Below are positions 26,470 to 35,226 of a stretch of 64,000 nt of DNA, in pieces; within the stretch, counting starts at the first letter, position 1; the number at the start of each line of letters is the position of its first letter. The translations under genes and the position numbers were made by a program. Source of the stretch: Terriglobia bacterium (GTDB lineage: Bacteria; Acidobacteriota; Terriglobia; Bryobacterales; Bryobacteraceae); contig JANXYJ010000183.1 of NCBI GenBank assembly GCA_025350105.1, positions 33,349 to 97,348 on the forward strand. Direction: 5' to 3'. Below the pieces are notes generated by a model. The model was not told the origin of the DNA, did no database searches, and was given only the letters and a program-made list of their open reading frames with translations.

Positions 26470-27789
26470 ATGCAGCCGAACGTGGCCACGGAGCCCACAT
26501 CCAGCAATCCCCAATCTCGCCCCACGCGCGTGCGCCATATTGTTTTGGCGCTTACCGTAGCCGCGTACATGATTACCTACATGGACCGCCAGATTCTGGC
26601 CGTGGCGCGGCCCGTCATCCGGCAAGAGCTTGGCATATCTCTAGTGATGATGGGCTGGATCACCTTTGGCTTTCGTTTGGCGTACGCGCTGTTTCAAATT
26701 CCCGGCGGTTGGATGGGCGATCGTTTCGGCGCGAGGCGCGCTCTAACCGTCGTCGTCACTTGGTGGAGCGTTTTCACCGCTTTCACCGCGATGGCTTGGA
26801 ATGCGGTCTCGATGCTGGTGATTCAGGTGTTTTTTGGCCTGGGCGAAGCCGGCGCGTTTCCCATCGCCACACGATCTCTTTCACGATGGATGCGGCCCAC
26901 TGAACGCGGCTTCGCGCAAGGTGTCACGCATGCGGGCTCGCGATTAGGCGGGGCGCTTACGCCCCTCATTCTCGCCGGCTTCACTGTTTTCGGTTTGCGT
27001 TGGTCCGGCGTGATCCCCCTATTCGGATGGCGCGCCGCATTTTTGGGATTTGGTGTTTTGGGATTGTTGTGGTCCGCTGCGTGGTTCCTTTACTACCGCG
27101 ATACACCCGAAGAGCACGCCAGTGTCAATCAAGCCGAACGCGACTTGATCGGCGGCGGACGCAAGCGCTCTACCGCTGCCGTACCTTGGAAGGCGATTTT
27201 TGCCCACGGCAACATTTGGGTGTTGGCCGCCATGTACTTTTGCTACAACTTCAACCTCAACGTATATCAGGATTGGTTCCCCACCTACTTGAATGACGTG
27301 CATCACATCTCCATTGCCAAGCTGGGGCTGTATGCGTTTTCGCCCTTGTTTGCAGGCACGCTGGGCGATTTGGCGGGTGGCTGGTTTTCCGATCACGTCC
27401 TGCGTTCCACCGGCAACGTGAACCTGTCGCGGCGCTGGGTTGCCATTGCGGGCTTCCTGGTTTCCGCCGCCGCCACGATTCCCGCCGTGCTGTCCACCAC
27501 ACCCGAACGGTCTGTCTTCTTCTACTCCATCGCCTTCTTCGCCCTGGAGTGGACCGTGGGCATTTCCTGGGCGGTGCCGCTGGATATCGGTGGCGATTTC
27601 GCGGGATCGGTTTCGGCTGTGATGAACTCCGTCGGCAACATCGGCGGCGCGATTTCCGCCACCGTGGTTACCAACACCGCGGCGAAGTTTGGCTGGAATA
27701 TTCCGTTCTTCATCACCTCGATCCTGTGCCTGATCGCCGCGGCGTTGTTCTTGAAAATTGACGCGACCAAGAAAATTGCCGCGGAGTAG
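26470..27789 (+). CDS. MFS transporter, anion:cation symporter (hexuronate/glucarate) type
   Basis: Transporter of 439 residues with twelve predicted helices. The early motif AAYMITYMDRQILAVARPVI and IPGGWMGDRFGARRAL place it in the ACS family, which carries sugar acids such as hexuronates, glucarate or galactonate, as well as other organic anions. It lies 7 bp after the fused dehydrogenase, suggesting that it imports that enzyme's substrate, a 2-hydroxy or sugar acid. The next gene starts 5 bp after its stop. Confidence 0.89.
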   Translation: MQPNVATEPTSSNPQSRPTRVRHIVLALTVAAYMITYMDRQILAVARPVIRQELGISLVMMGWITFGFRLAYALFQIPGGWMGDRFGARRALTVVVTWWSVFTAFTAMAWNAVSMLVIQVFFGLGEAGAFPIATRSLSRWMRPTERGFAQGVTHAGSRLGGALTPLILAGFTVFGLRWSGVIPLFGWRAAFLGFGVLGLLWSAAWFLYYRDTPEEHASVNQAERDLIGGGRKRSTAAVPWKAIFAHGNIWVLAAMYFCYNFNLNVYQDWFPTYLNDVHHISIAKLGLYAFSPLFAGTLGDLAGGWFSDHVLRSTGNVNLSRRWVAIAGFLVSAAATIPAVLSTTPERSVFFYSIAFFALEWTVGISWAVPLDIGGDFAGSVSAVMNSVGNIGGAISATVVTNTAAKFGWNIPFFITSILCLIAAALFLKIDATKKIAAE

Positions 27790-27794
27790 ATGAC

Positions 27795-28604
27795 GTGCAC
27801 ATTGATCCCAATAAATGCGTGGCCTGCGGTAATTGCACCTATGTGTGCCCAATGGGAGCCATTGCCATCGATCCTATTCTTAAGCGTGCCGCTGTTAACC
27901 AAAATGAATGCGTGGAATGCTACTCCTGCTTCAATGGACTCAGCCAGGAACATCTGAATCCGACATTTGTACGGGCGGTGCGCAAAGTGTTTCAAACATT
28001 GCGGCTGCGTTTTGATCCGGAGCCGGACGTCTGCCCCACCGCTGCTTTTCAGCCCGACGATCTGACATGGCCGCGCACCGTCCGCCGGGCGTTTTCCGAT
28101 CCGAGGGTTCCGCACGAGTCAACCGGCGTGCACGGCCGCGGAACGGAAGAAGTAAAAACCAACGACGTCAGCGGCCGCGTGGGGGTGGGAGAAGTCGGTT
28201 TCACTATTGAATTCGGCCGCCCGGGCGTTGGCGTTTGGTTTCACGATCTGCAAAAAATGTGTTGGGCTTTGGCCAAGGCCGACGTGGCGTTTGAGAAAAA
28301 GAACCCCGTGACGTCGTTGATGAGCGACGTCGCCAGCGGCACCATTCGCGAAGATATCTTGGGCGAAAAGGTACTCTCGGCCATCGTCGAAATTAAAGTG
28401 CCCGCGTCGCGCACAGAGGAAATCGTCAGGCTGGTTTGGGAAATTGAAAAGCAGATGGACACAACCGTTGCTCTTGGAGTCGGCGCCCGCTGCGATGTTT
28501 TCGGTAACGAAAATGCAATCGAGCCCATCTTAGAAAAGCTGGGCTATCAACCGCAGCGGGCCAAGACGAACATCGGGCTCGGAAGGGAGACAAACGCTTC
28601 GTAA
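27795..28604 (+). CDS. Ferredoxin-like 4Fe-4S protein with a conserved C-terminal domain
   Basis: Protein of 269 residues starting at GTG 27795. Residues 1-30 hold a full 4Fe-4S motif (C8-x2-C11-x2-C14-x3-C18, KCVACGNCTYVCPMGA). A second set follows (ECVECYSCFNG with a later DVCPTAAF), giving a probable dicluster ferredoxin. Residues about 100-269 form a domain I do not recognise, beginning GRVGVGEVGFTIEFGRPGVG and containing EIKVPASRTEEIVRLVWEIE, which resembles a regulatory alpha/beta fold. It is likely the electron acceptor of the upstream dehydrogenase (inference). The stop codon lies inside a small hairpin (28594-28611). Confidence 0.82.
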   Translation: MHIDPNKCVACGNCTYVCPMGAIAIDPILKRAAVNQNECVECYSCFNGLSQEHLNPTFVRAVRKVFQTLRLRFDPEPDVCPTAAFQPDDLTWPRTVRRAFSDPRVPHESTGVHGRGTEEVKTNDVSGRVGVGEVGFTIEFGRPGVGVWFHDLQKMCWALAKADVAFEKKNPVTSLMSDVASGTIREDILGEKVLSAIVEIKVPASRTEEIVRLVWEIEKQMDTTVALGVGARCDVFGNENAIEPILEKLGYQPQRAKTNIGLGRETNAS

Positions 28605-28611
28605 GAAGCGT
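28594..28611. other. Hairpin overlapping the ferredoxin-gene stop codon
   Basis: Perfect 7-bp inverted repeat ACGCTTC-GTAA-GAAGCGT with a GNRA-type loop. The loop contains the TAA stop of the ferredoxin-like gene, and the hairpin ends 8 bp before the next ATG. It has no T tail. It could stabilise the message or tune translation of the next gene. Confidence 0.5.
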
Positions 28612-28619
28612 GCAAAGAG

Positions 28620-29303
28620 ATGACCAACACCCTCCACCGCTACGGCGATGCCAATAGTTTCCATGACGACTACGTCGTCTTCGCCATGTGCGCGCGCGGC
28701 CGCAACGATCAGGACGCGCTGCCGAAGTTGCGAAAATTCTTGGAGCTGGCGCTGCCCTTTAAGCCCGTGAACCTGGGCGATGCATCGCACGGCGGCGCCT
28801 TGCGCCCGTCAAAGAACATGAATCCGCTTTCGCACTGGAAACGCGATTACGCGCCCGATTTACAAGCCGTGGTCAACGGCCTGGATCAACTCACCACCGT
28901 TGCGGCAGTATTCGACAACCGTCCAGCCGCCGAAGATTTCGTGAAGGCGATCAAAGCGGCGGACCTGGGGCTCAGCATCAACATCTCCACGTCGATTGAC
29001 GGCGCCGAACAATGCTGCCACGCCGCGGGGATCGCGCGGCATAGCGTTGGTTATTCGCTCGGCTTTGAAGGCAAGCGCGAAAAACTGCCGTCCTCGCAAG
29101 TCCTCGCACTATCCACCATGTGCGGTCATGGAATGGTAAGCCACTCGCTGGCGCAAAAGATGCTCGATTGGGTGAAAGAAGGCCGCCGCACGCCGGAGCA
29201 AGCGGCAACATATTTAACGCGCTTTTGTTCCTGCGGTGTCTTTAATCCGGCGAGAGCGGCGCGGTTGCTTTCGACGACCAACACCAACACAAATGGAGAG
29301 TGA
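28620..29303 (+). CDS. Cysteine-containing protein of unknown function in a hydroxy-acid oxidation operon
   Basis: Soluble protein of 227 residues with no recognised domain. Cysteines lie at 24 (FAMCARGR), 132-133 (GAEQCCHAAG), 168 (STMCGHGM) and 203/205 (RFCSCGVFNPARAARLL). Their spacing and the motifs around them look conserved in style and could bind a metal or Fe-S centre. A histidine is near several of them. The gene sits between a ferredoxin and a flavoenzyme, with a 4-bp frame overlap region (GTGA) at its end, so it is part of the redox operon. No function is claimed. Confidence 0.7.
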   Translation: MTNTLHRYGDANSFHDDYVVFAMCARGRNDQDALPKLRKFLELALPFKPVNLGDASHGGALRPSKNMNPLSHWKRDYAPDLQAVVNGLDQLTTVAAVFDNRPAAEDFVKAIKAADLGLSINISTSIDGAEQCCHAAGIARHSVGYSLGFEGKREKLPSSQVLALSTMCGHGMVSHSLAQKMLDWVKEGRRTPEQAATYLTRFCSCGVFNPARAARLLSTTNTNTNGE

Positions 29304-29308
29304 ACACC

Positions 29309-30640
29309 ATGCTCACCGATCTCCGATCCCAACTCCGCGGCACGTTAACCATTCCCGCCGACGCGCACTACGACAATGCCCGCGCCGTTTGGAACGGCAT
29401 GATCGACAAGCGCCCCGCCGCCATTGTGCATGCGCAAGGTGTCGCCGACGTGATCGCCACGGTGAGATTCGCGCGGCAGCAAAAACTTACGCTCGCCGTG
29501 CGCGGCGGTGGTCACAACGTCGCCGGCCACGGCACTTGTGACGGCGGCCTTGTGCTGGATCTTTCGCCCATGCGCTCGGTTCACGTGGATCCCATTCGCA
29601 AGACCGCCCGCGTCGAAGGTGGGGCTACGTGGAAGCAATTCGATCGCGAAACGCAAGCTTTTGGCTTGGCGACTCCCGGCGGATTAGTTTCTTCGACAGG
29701 CGTGGGTGGCCTGACGTTGGGCGGCGGCTTCGGATATTTGTCGCGCTTGTACGGGATGGTTTCCGACAATCTTGTTTCGGTCGACGTAGTCACTGCTAAT
29801 GGAGCACTCGTCGTTACGTCAGAAAAAGACAATGCCGAATTGTTTTGGGGCCTGCGTGGCGGCGGAGGCAACTTCGGCGTCGCAACCTCCTTTAAGTTCA
29901 TGCTTCATGATGTCGGTCCGGTCTACGGCGGGCTGATTCTGTTTCCCTTTGAGATGGCGCGGGCGGTGCTGCAACGCTATCGCGAAGCAACCGCCGCTGC
30001 GCCCGATGCGTTGACGCTCTACGCGGGTCTCCTTCCTTCACCAACAGGAGCCAAAGTTGTGGGCCTTGTCGTCGGCTATATGGGACCCGAAGACGCCGGC
30101 CGCGCGGCCATTCAACCGATTCGCGATCTCGGCACACCGCTCCTCGACACCGTCACCACCATCTCCTACTGCCAACTCCAACAACAGATGGACGCCGCCT
30201 ATCCCAAGGGCATGCGCAACTATTGGAAGTCCAGTTATCTTTCCGGTCTGCCAGACGCAGCGCTCGATTTGTTCATCAATAGCGTTAAGTCTGCGCCGAC
30301 GCCGCTTTGCCAAATGATCATCGAACACTACGGCGGCGCGATGGGGCGTTTACCGAAAGATGCTACCGCCTTTGACCACCGTGACGCCCAATATAACGTC
30401 ATGATTTTGGGATTGTCGACAGACGACAACCACGACGCGCCCAACGCCGAATGGGCCTGCAAAGTGTGGGACCAGACGCGCCCGTTTTCCACCGGCGGCG
30501 CGTACGTAAACTACCTGGGCGAAGGCGAAGACGTGCGGTCGGCTTATAGTACGGCCACGAAATATGATCGGCTCGTCGCGCTGAAGCGCAAATATGATCC
30601 GGAGAATTTGTTTCGGTTGAATCAGAATGTGCGGCCGTAG
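29309..30640 (+). CDS. FAD-linked oxidase, berberine-bridge-enzyme (BBE) type
   Basis: Flavoprotein of 443 residues. ATG 29309 is chosen because GGAGAG stands 9 bases before it; an in-frame GTG at 29300 overlaps the preceding stop. FAD-binding region about 30-205 with the histidine that normally carries covalent FAD (RGGGHNVAGHGT) and GVGGLTLGGGFGYLSRLYG. The second attachment cysteine of bicovalent BBE enzymes is absent (SSTGVGG), so single attachment through His is expected. The C-terminal BBE domain reads YVNYLGEGEDVRSAY ending KYDPENLFRLNQNV. Such enzymes oxidise sugars, alcohols or amines; context suggests a carbohydrate acid pathway. It ends 3 bp from the convergent quinoprotein gene. 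Confidence 0.9.
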   Translation: MLTDLRSQLRGTLTIPADAHYDNARAVWNGMIDKRPAAIVHAQGVADVIATVRFARQQKLTLAVRGGGHNVAGHGTCDGGLVLDLSPMRSVHVDPIRKTARVEGGATWKQFDRETQAFGLATPGGLVSSTGVGGLTLGGGFGYLSRLYGMVSDNLVSVDVVTANGALVVTSEKDNAELFWGLRGGGGNFGVATSFKFMLHDVGPVYGGLILFPFEMARAVLQRYREATAAAPDALTLYAGLLPSPTGAKVVGLVVGYMGPEDAGRAAIQPIRDLGTPLLDTVTTISYCQLQQQMDAAYPKGMRNYWKSSYLSGLPDAALDLFINSVKSAPTPLCQMIIEHYGGAMGRLPKDATAFDHRDAQYNVMILGLSTDDNHDAPNAEWACKVWDQTRPFSTGGAYVNYLGEGEDVRSAYSTATKYDRLVALKRKYDPENLFRLNQNVRP

Positions 30641-30643
30641 GCC

Positions 30644-32431
30644 CTACAGCACAGCCGCGCCATCCAACACGAACGTCAACATTTTTGGCGGATTGGGCGG
30701 GCCAGTTGTAACCGGCGCCGCCGGTGCGTTGTGCTCTTCATCACCCGTGATCCGTGGACGCACCGCGCCGGTTCCACCCATCAACGTCACATACTGCTTG
30801 CCGTCCACCATGTACGTAACCGGCGGTGCCATGCCTCCGCGCAAACCGGTTTTGATGTCCAGGAGTTTCTCGCCGGTGTCGGCTCTATATGCTACCAAAC
30901 GCCCGTCGGGAATCACTTGAAACACCAAATTCCCCGCCGTCGAAACCGTGCCTCCGCCGATGCCGCCTCCGCCGGGATTGCGCCACTTTGCTTGCTGCGT
31001 CACGGGATCCCAAGCCACCAGGGCGCCTTTCACATCTCCGTCAATCGGCTGCATGCCTGTACCAGGTGGCGGCGCCACCACGGCTGCCGTGCCGCGCGGT
31101 TTAATACCGGTGGTGTGACCCGGCCGCACTTTGAAATCGTCTTCAATTCCGTAAATCCAATTATTGTTGGTGGACGTGGGAATATAAACCAAACCCGTAT
31201 TGGGATTGAAAGACATTGGCGACCAATTATGCGCACCTCCACCGCCCGGCGAAATCAAAATCGATTCGCTGCCATATTTGGCTTGCTCATTCACGATGGG
31301 CCGCCCGGTTTCTTCATTCAACCCGCGCGCCCAAGTAACGTAACCGAACGGCTGGCCTGAAATGAACTGCCCGGTAATGCGGTCCAGTACATAATAGAAA
31401 CCGTTTTTGTTGGCCTGCATCAACACTTTGCGCTGGCGGCCCTTAATGGTCAGGTCAGCCAACATCAATTGCTGTACGCTATCGAAATCCCACGAATCGG
31501 CCGGCACCATTTGGAAATACCATTTTAATTCGCCGGTATCGGGCTTCACGGCCAACACCGAACACACATATAGATTGTCTTTGTCTTTTGACTTTCGCAG
31601 CTGTTCCGGCCATGGCTCGGCGTTGCCGGTCCCGACGTAAATCAGATCCGCTTCGGGGTCGTACGCCAGGCCATCCCACACCGCGCCGCCGCCACCCAAT
31701 TTCCAGAAATCACCCTCCCATGTCTCCGCCGCCTTTTTCATGGCCGCGTTTTCAAACGGTTTCGACGGATCGCCCGGTATGGTGTAGAACTTCCACGCCA
31801 ACCGCCCCGTTAATGCATCAAACGCCGAAAAGAATCCGCGGGTTGGCCGGTCGCCGCCGCTGGCTCCAATAATCACTTTGCCTTTGGCGATGCGCGGCGC
31901 CATGGTCAACGTATATTGATCCTGCGTGAAACCCACCCGCGCTTCCCACACCACTCTTCCCGAGGATGAATCCAGCGCCACCAGCCGCCCGTCGTTCAAC
32001 GGCGCAATCACCAGATTCTGATACAGCGCCACGCCCCGATTCACCACGCCGCAGCACAGCTTGGGAAACACCGCGTCCTGATTAATTTCCGGGTCCCAAC
32101 GCCAGCGCTCTTTCCCCGTACGCGCATCCAGCGCAAACACCACGCTCCAATTGGTGATTCCATAAATCACTCCATCGGAAACCAGCGGCGTATCTTCCTG
32201 CGTTCCGCCGCCCTTGCCCAAGTCGTAGGACCACGCCAGGCCCAGGCGGCTTACGTTGGTTGCGTTGATTTGATTCAGCGGGCTGTAGCGCGTCTCGGCC
32301 TGTGTCAGTCCATAGGTTAACCAGTCACCGCCAGTCTTTCCCGCTGCCTTCAACCTGGCATCATCAATCGGCTTGGTGGCCTGAGCAAAGACCAGACTCG
32401 CCCCAAAGACCAGCCCAAAAACAGTATGCAT
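30644..32431 (-). CDS. PQQ-dependent alcohol/sugar dehydrogenase (quinoprotein) with a D-x-D metal-site signature
   Basis: Periplasmic quinoprotein of 595 residues: signal peptide 1-17, then an eight-bladed propeller with repeating W-x-x-D-x-x-T/S-G-x-x-x-W motifs (DARTGKERWRWDPE, DSSSGRVVWEARV, DALTGRLAWKFY). The vicinal disulfide cysteines are C126-C127 (KLCCGVVNRG). Metal/PQQ residues include N270 (GTGNAEPW) and the catalytic D315 in ADSWDFDSV. Two residues later D317 matches the extra aspartate that marks lanthanide-dependent enzymes (XoxF, PedH). The usual metal glutamate appears replaced in SGGDRPTRG by Asp. There is no fused cytochrome domain. It is transcribed on its own. Confidence 0.9.
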   Translation of the reverse strand: MHTVFGLVFGASLVFAQATKPIDDARLKAAGKTGGDWLTYGLTQAETRYSPLNQINATNVSRLGLAWSYDLGKGGGTQEDTPLVSDGVIYGITNWSVVFALDARTGKERWRWDPEINQDAVFPKLCCGVVNRGVALYQNLVIAPLNDGRLVALDSSSGRVVWEARVGFTQDQYTLTMAPRIAKGKVIIGASGGDRPTRGFFSAFDALTGRLAWKFYTIPGDPSKPFENAAMKKAAETWEGDFWKLGGGGAVWDGLAYDPEADLIYVGTGNAEPWPEQLRKSKDKDNLYVCSVLAVKPDTGELKWYFQMVPADSWDFDSVQQLMLADLTIKGRQRKVLMQANKNGFYYVLDRITGQFISGQPFGYVTWARGLNEETGRPIVNEQAKYGSESILISPGGGGAHNWSPMSFNPNTGLVYIPTSTNNNWIYGIEDDFKVRPGHTTGIKPRGTAAVVAPPPGTGMQPIDGDVKGALVAWDPVTQQAKWRNPGGGGIGGGTVSTAGNLVFQVIPDGRLVAYRADTGEKLLDIKTGLRGGMAPPVTYMVDGKQYVTLMGGTGAVRPRITGDEEHNAPAAPVTTGPPNPPKMLTFVLDGAAVL

Positions 32432-32449
32432 ATCTTTTCTCTAAACCCG

Positions 32450-33355
32450 CTAAACCGTGGTGACCGACAAAAACAACGGCTGGATAAAATTGGCCGTACC
32501 GTCGGCGAAGTTGATTTCCGCGTAGGACCCGCTGCCGGCCGCCACCGCCTCCACTGTGAAACGCGCCGTCACCACCACGGGATCGCCCGCCCGCAGCGGC
32601 GCGGTGAAATCCAGGAAATGAGTCTGATCGTAGCTATCCACTTCATTGATGTTTGACTCATCCCGGTGAATGGGGTTGAAGGTTTTGGTGGGAAGATCGA
32701 AATATTGGTTGGCGATCAGCTCAACGTTCAGATCCACCTGCGCCACTTTGTGCGTCAACCATCCATCGTCCGCACGCAAAACCAAAAAGCCGTGGAACGC
32801 AAAGATCGCTGTCATCTCATAGGTGGTGGAGACCGCCGGCACAAACGTGAACAACACGTCATGCGGTGTCGGAAACGGGCCGCCGGTGGCGCCCCAGCCG
32901 GTCCCTGAGCCGCTTTCGTGCGCCTCAATTTTCAGCGGCGCCGCATCCGTGAAGATCCATCCGTGCGTGATGCCATTGGGGGCTACCGGCGGATCCAGCG
33001 GAGCCACCACGCCATAAGGCGGCACCATTTTCGCTCCATCGGCGAATTGCAGTGCCAGGCCCGCTCTATTCTTAGCGTCGAGCACGCGCGAGTCTGGCCG
33101 CGCGATCAACGGGCCGCGCGCTGTTTCCAAAAATCCCTTCAGCTCTTTCGCGTCGTTGCGTTGTTCCTGCACCAGTAGCCCTGGTTTGATTCCGGTAGAA
33201 TAAATCAGTTCCAGTTGTCTTTTTTCATGCGCCTCTGCGCGCTTCTTTTGCGCAGCACTGTGCGCCTTGGCCTTTTGAAACGCGTCAAAATGCGCCTTGG
33301 CCCGCGTGTTCACCAGCTGCTCAATAAGTTGTGAAGCAGAATCTTGGATTGGCAT
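32450..33355 (-). CDS. Hypothetical protein with N-terminal coiled coil
   Basis: Protein of 301 residues; ATG 33355 (MPIQDSASQLIEQLV) is preferred to an upstream GTG. Residues 10-60 are charged and helical (AHFDAFQKAKAHSAAQKKRA). The rest is predicted beta-rich: WIFTDAAPLKIEAHESGSG, FTFVPAVSTTYEMTAIFAFHGFLVL, then VEAVAAGSGSYAEINFADG. There is no signal peptide or membrane segment. It resembles nothing I can name. It stands 18 bp downstream of nothing obvious, and 18 bp separate it from the quinoprotein start, so a shared transcript running into the quinoprotein gene is possible. Confidence 0.65.
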   Translation of the reverse strand: MPIQDSASQLIEQLVNTRAKAHFDAFQKAKAHSAAQKKRAEAHEKRQLELIYSTGIKPGLLVQEQRNDAKELKGFLETARGPLIARPDSRVLDAKNRAGLALQFADGAKMVPPYGVVAPLDPPVAPNGITHGWIFTDAAPLKIEAHESGSGTGWGATGGPFPTPHDVLFTFVPAVSTTYEMTAIFAFHGFLVLRADDGWLTHKVAQVDLNVELIANQYFDLPTKTFNPIHRDESNINEVDSYDQTHFLDFTAPLRAGDPVVVTARFTVEAVAAGSGSYAEINFADGTANFIQPLFLSVTTV

Positions 33356-33529
33356 GTCGATGAGTATATTACAAACCGGCACCGCGGCCCCGGGTGCGCG
33401 ACCTGGAAAGAGTCCACGCGAAGCACTTCCGAAGCCGATATCGTTCGTTATCTTGTACCGGTTTTCGAAGCCAAAATGTTGCCTTCGATAAAACCAATTG
33501 CCGCTAAGCTATTGCGCAAAATGAAGATT

Positions 33530-33604
33530 TGGAGCGGGAGACGGGAATCGAACCCGCAACCAACAGCTTGGAAGGCTGAGACTCTACCACTGAGTTACTC
33601 CCGC
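33530..33604 (-). tRNA. tRNA-Gly (anticodon TCC)
   Basis: 75-nt cloverleaf on the minus strand including an encoded CCA. Acceptor stem GCGGGAG/CTCCCGC, D arm with AGTGGTAGAG, anticodon loop CTTCCAA giving TCC, and T arm GGTTCGATTCC. It decodes GGA (and by wobble GGG). It is the only tRNA in the window. Confidence 0.97.
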
Positions 33605-33737
33605 GCTCGCACTTGGGGGTGTGTACCTTCATTATAAGCCACTCGCACTCCGGTGCGCCTTCCCCAATAATAGATCAGTGCGAACATAAATTAAAATAGA
33701 AGCGTTGTGTTTGAAACCAAGCGAGTGAGGGCACCCC

Positions 33738-34724
33738 ATGCAGGCAGTCTGGTTTGAGAAAAAAGGTCCAGCGCGTGACGTTCTGGTGGTCGGCGAAATG
33801 CCCGATCCCACCCCCGCCCTGGGCCAGGTCCGCGTGCGCGTGCACGTTTCCGGCGTCAATCCGTCCGACACGAAAACCCGCGGCGGCTTCGGCGGCAACC
33901 TGAAAATGGAGTTCCCCCGCATTGTTCCCGGCCAGGACGGCGCGGGCGTCATCGATCAAGTGGGCCCCGGCGTCCCCGAAACAAGAATTGGTGAACGTGT
34001 TTGGGTCTATGAAGCCTATCGCGGACGCCCGTTCGGCACCGCCGCGCAATTCGTCGTCATTCCCGCCCACCACGCGGTGAAATTGCCCGATGCCATCGAT
34101 TTCGACACCGGTGCCGGTCTGGGCGTGCCCGCCCTCACTTCCCACCGCTGCCTGTTCACCGATGGTGGCATTCAAGGCCAAACCATCCTGGTCCACGGTG
34201 GAGGAGGAGGCGTCGGTAACCCGGCAATTTACCTCGCCAAATGGGCCGGTGCCCGCGTCATCGCCACCGTCAGCCGCCCCGAACAGGAAGCTGCGGCAAA
34301 AGCTGCAGGCGCGGATGTGATCATCAATCGCAAAACGCAAGAAGTGATCGAAGCCGTTCGCGCCGCCACCATCGGTCAAGGTGTCGACCGTGTTGTCGAC
34401 GTTGATTTCGCCCAAAATTTGCAAACCAACCTGGCGATTTTGAAAACTGGCGGCGTCATCGCCTCGTACTTCTCATCACCGCTCACCAGTCCCTTCCCTT
34501 TCATTCCCTTGATGGTCCAATGCATCACCGTGCACTGCGTGTTGGTGTACACCATGTCGCAGCGGGCCCACCGGGAAGCCATTCGCGATACCACCGCATG
34601 TCTCGAAGCCGGCCGCTATCGAACCCACGTCGGCGCCCGCTTTCCCCTCCACGAATTGGCCCAAGCCCACCAAGCCCAGGACTCCGGCTCTGTCGTCGGC
34701 AAAATTCTAATCGACTTGGTTTAG
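33738..34724 (+). CDS. NADPH:quinone oxidoreductase (zinc-independent MDR family)
   Basis: Medium-chain dehydrogenase/reductase of 328 residues. GroES-like N-terminal domain about 25-125 (VHVSGVNPSDTKTRGG, PGQDGAGVIDQVG) and Rossmann domain about 130-300 with HGGGGGVGNPAIYLAKWAGA. The structural and catalytic zinc cysteines of true alcohol dehydrogenases are absent, which is the quinone-reductase subtype. It reduces quinones or enones with NADPH in the cytoplasm. A tRNA-Gly gene lies upstream on the other strand. It stands alone, with a degenerate family 1 repeat after it. Confidence 0.9.
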   Translation: MQAVWFEKKGPARDVLVVGEMPDPTPALGQVRVRVHVSGVNPSDTKTRGGFGGNLKMEFPRIVPGQDGAGVIDQVGPGVPETRIGERVWVYEAYRGRPFGTAAQFVVIPAHHAVKLPDAIDFDTGAGLGVPALTSHRCLFTDGGIQGQTILVHGGGGGVGNPAIYLAKWAGARVIATVSRPEQEAAAKAAGADVIINRKTQEVIEAVRAATIGQGVDRVVDVDFAQNLQTNLAILKTGGVIASYFSSPLTSPFPFIPLMVQCITVHCVLVYTMSQRAHREAIRDTTACLEAGRYRTHVGARFPLHELAQAHQAQDSGSVVGKILIDLV

Positions 34725-34824
34725 GGAATCAAATACTGAGCACCAGGCCGCGAACAACACTCAGCACACTATTTGCAAAATTGTCCTAAACAAAATTCCT
34801 ACTTCTGCCGATAACGGATAGGGT

Positions 34825-35172
34825 ATGGAGACTCACTCAGCCTACGCAGTAATGGACCGCGAACTGGCGCTTTGCCGCGTGGGCGGTGACATCACGCTCC
34901 TCAAGGAAATCGCCGCCATCTTCCTCGACGAATACCCCAAAGGGCTCGCCGATCTGCAAATCGCGCTCGACGCCGGAGACGCCTACAAATTCGAACGCGT
35001 CGCTCATGGCCTGAAAGGCTCCGTCGCCACTTTCGGCGCGCAACTCGCCGTCGACGCCGCGTTTCATTTGGAGCAACTCGGCCACGCCAAGGATCTGGCT
35101 ACCGCCTCCTCCACGCTGCAGACCCTCGATCAACACTTGCGCGTCTTACACCTGGAACTGCAAGCGATCTAA
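34825..35172 (+). CDS. Hpt (histidine phosphotransfer) domain protein
   Basis: Single-domain Hpt protein of 115 residues. The phosphoacceptor is H61 in RVAHGLKGSVATFGA, the canonical A-H-x-L-K-G-S motif. Flanking helices (LLKEIAAIFLDEYPKGLADL, and the C-terminal LQTLDQHLRVLHLEL) make the four-helix bundle. Its job is to relay phosphate between hybrid histidine kinases and response regulators. No kinase or regulator is adjacent, so partners are unknown. Confidence 0.9.
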   Translation: METHSAYAVMDRELALCRVGGDITLLKEIAAIFLDEYPKGLADLQIALDAGDAYKFERVAHGLKGSVATFGAQLAVDAAFHLEQLGHAKDLATASSTLQTLDQHLRVLHLELQAI

Positions 35173-35226
35173 CGGCGCTGTTCTAACCCCGGACCTCAGT
35201 CCGCGAACGGTCACGACGAATACTTG

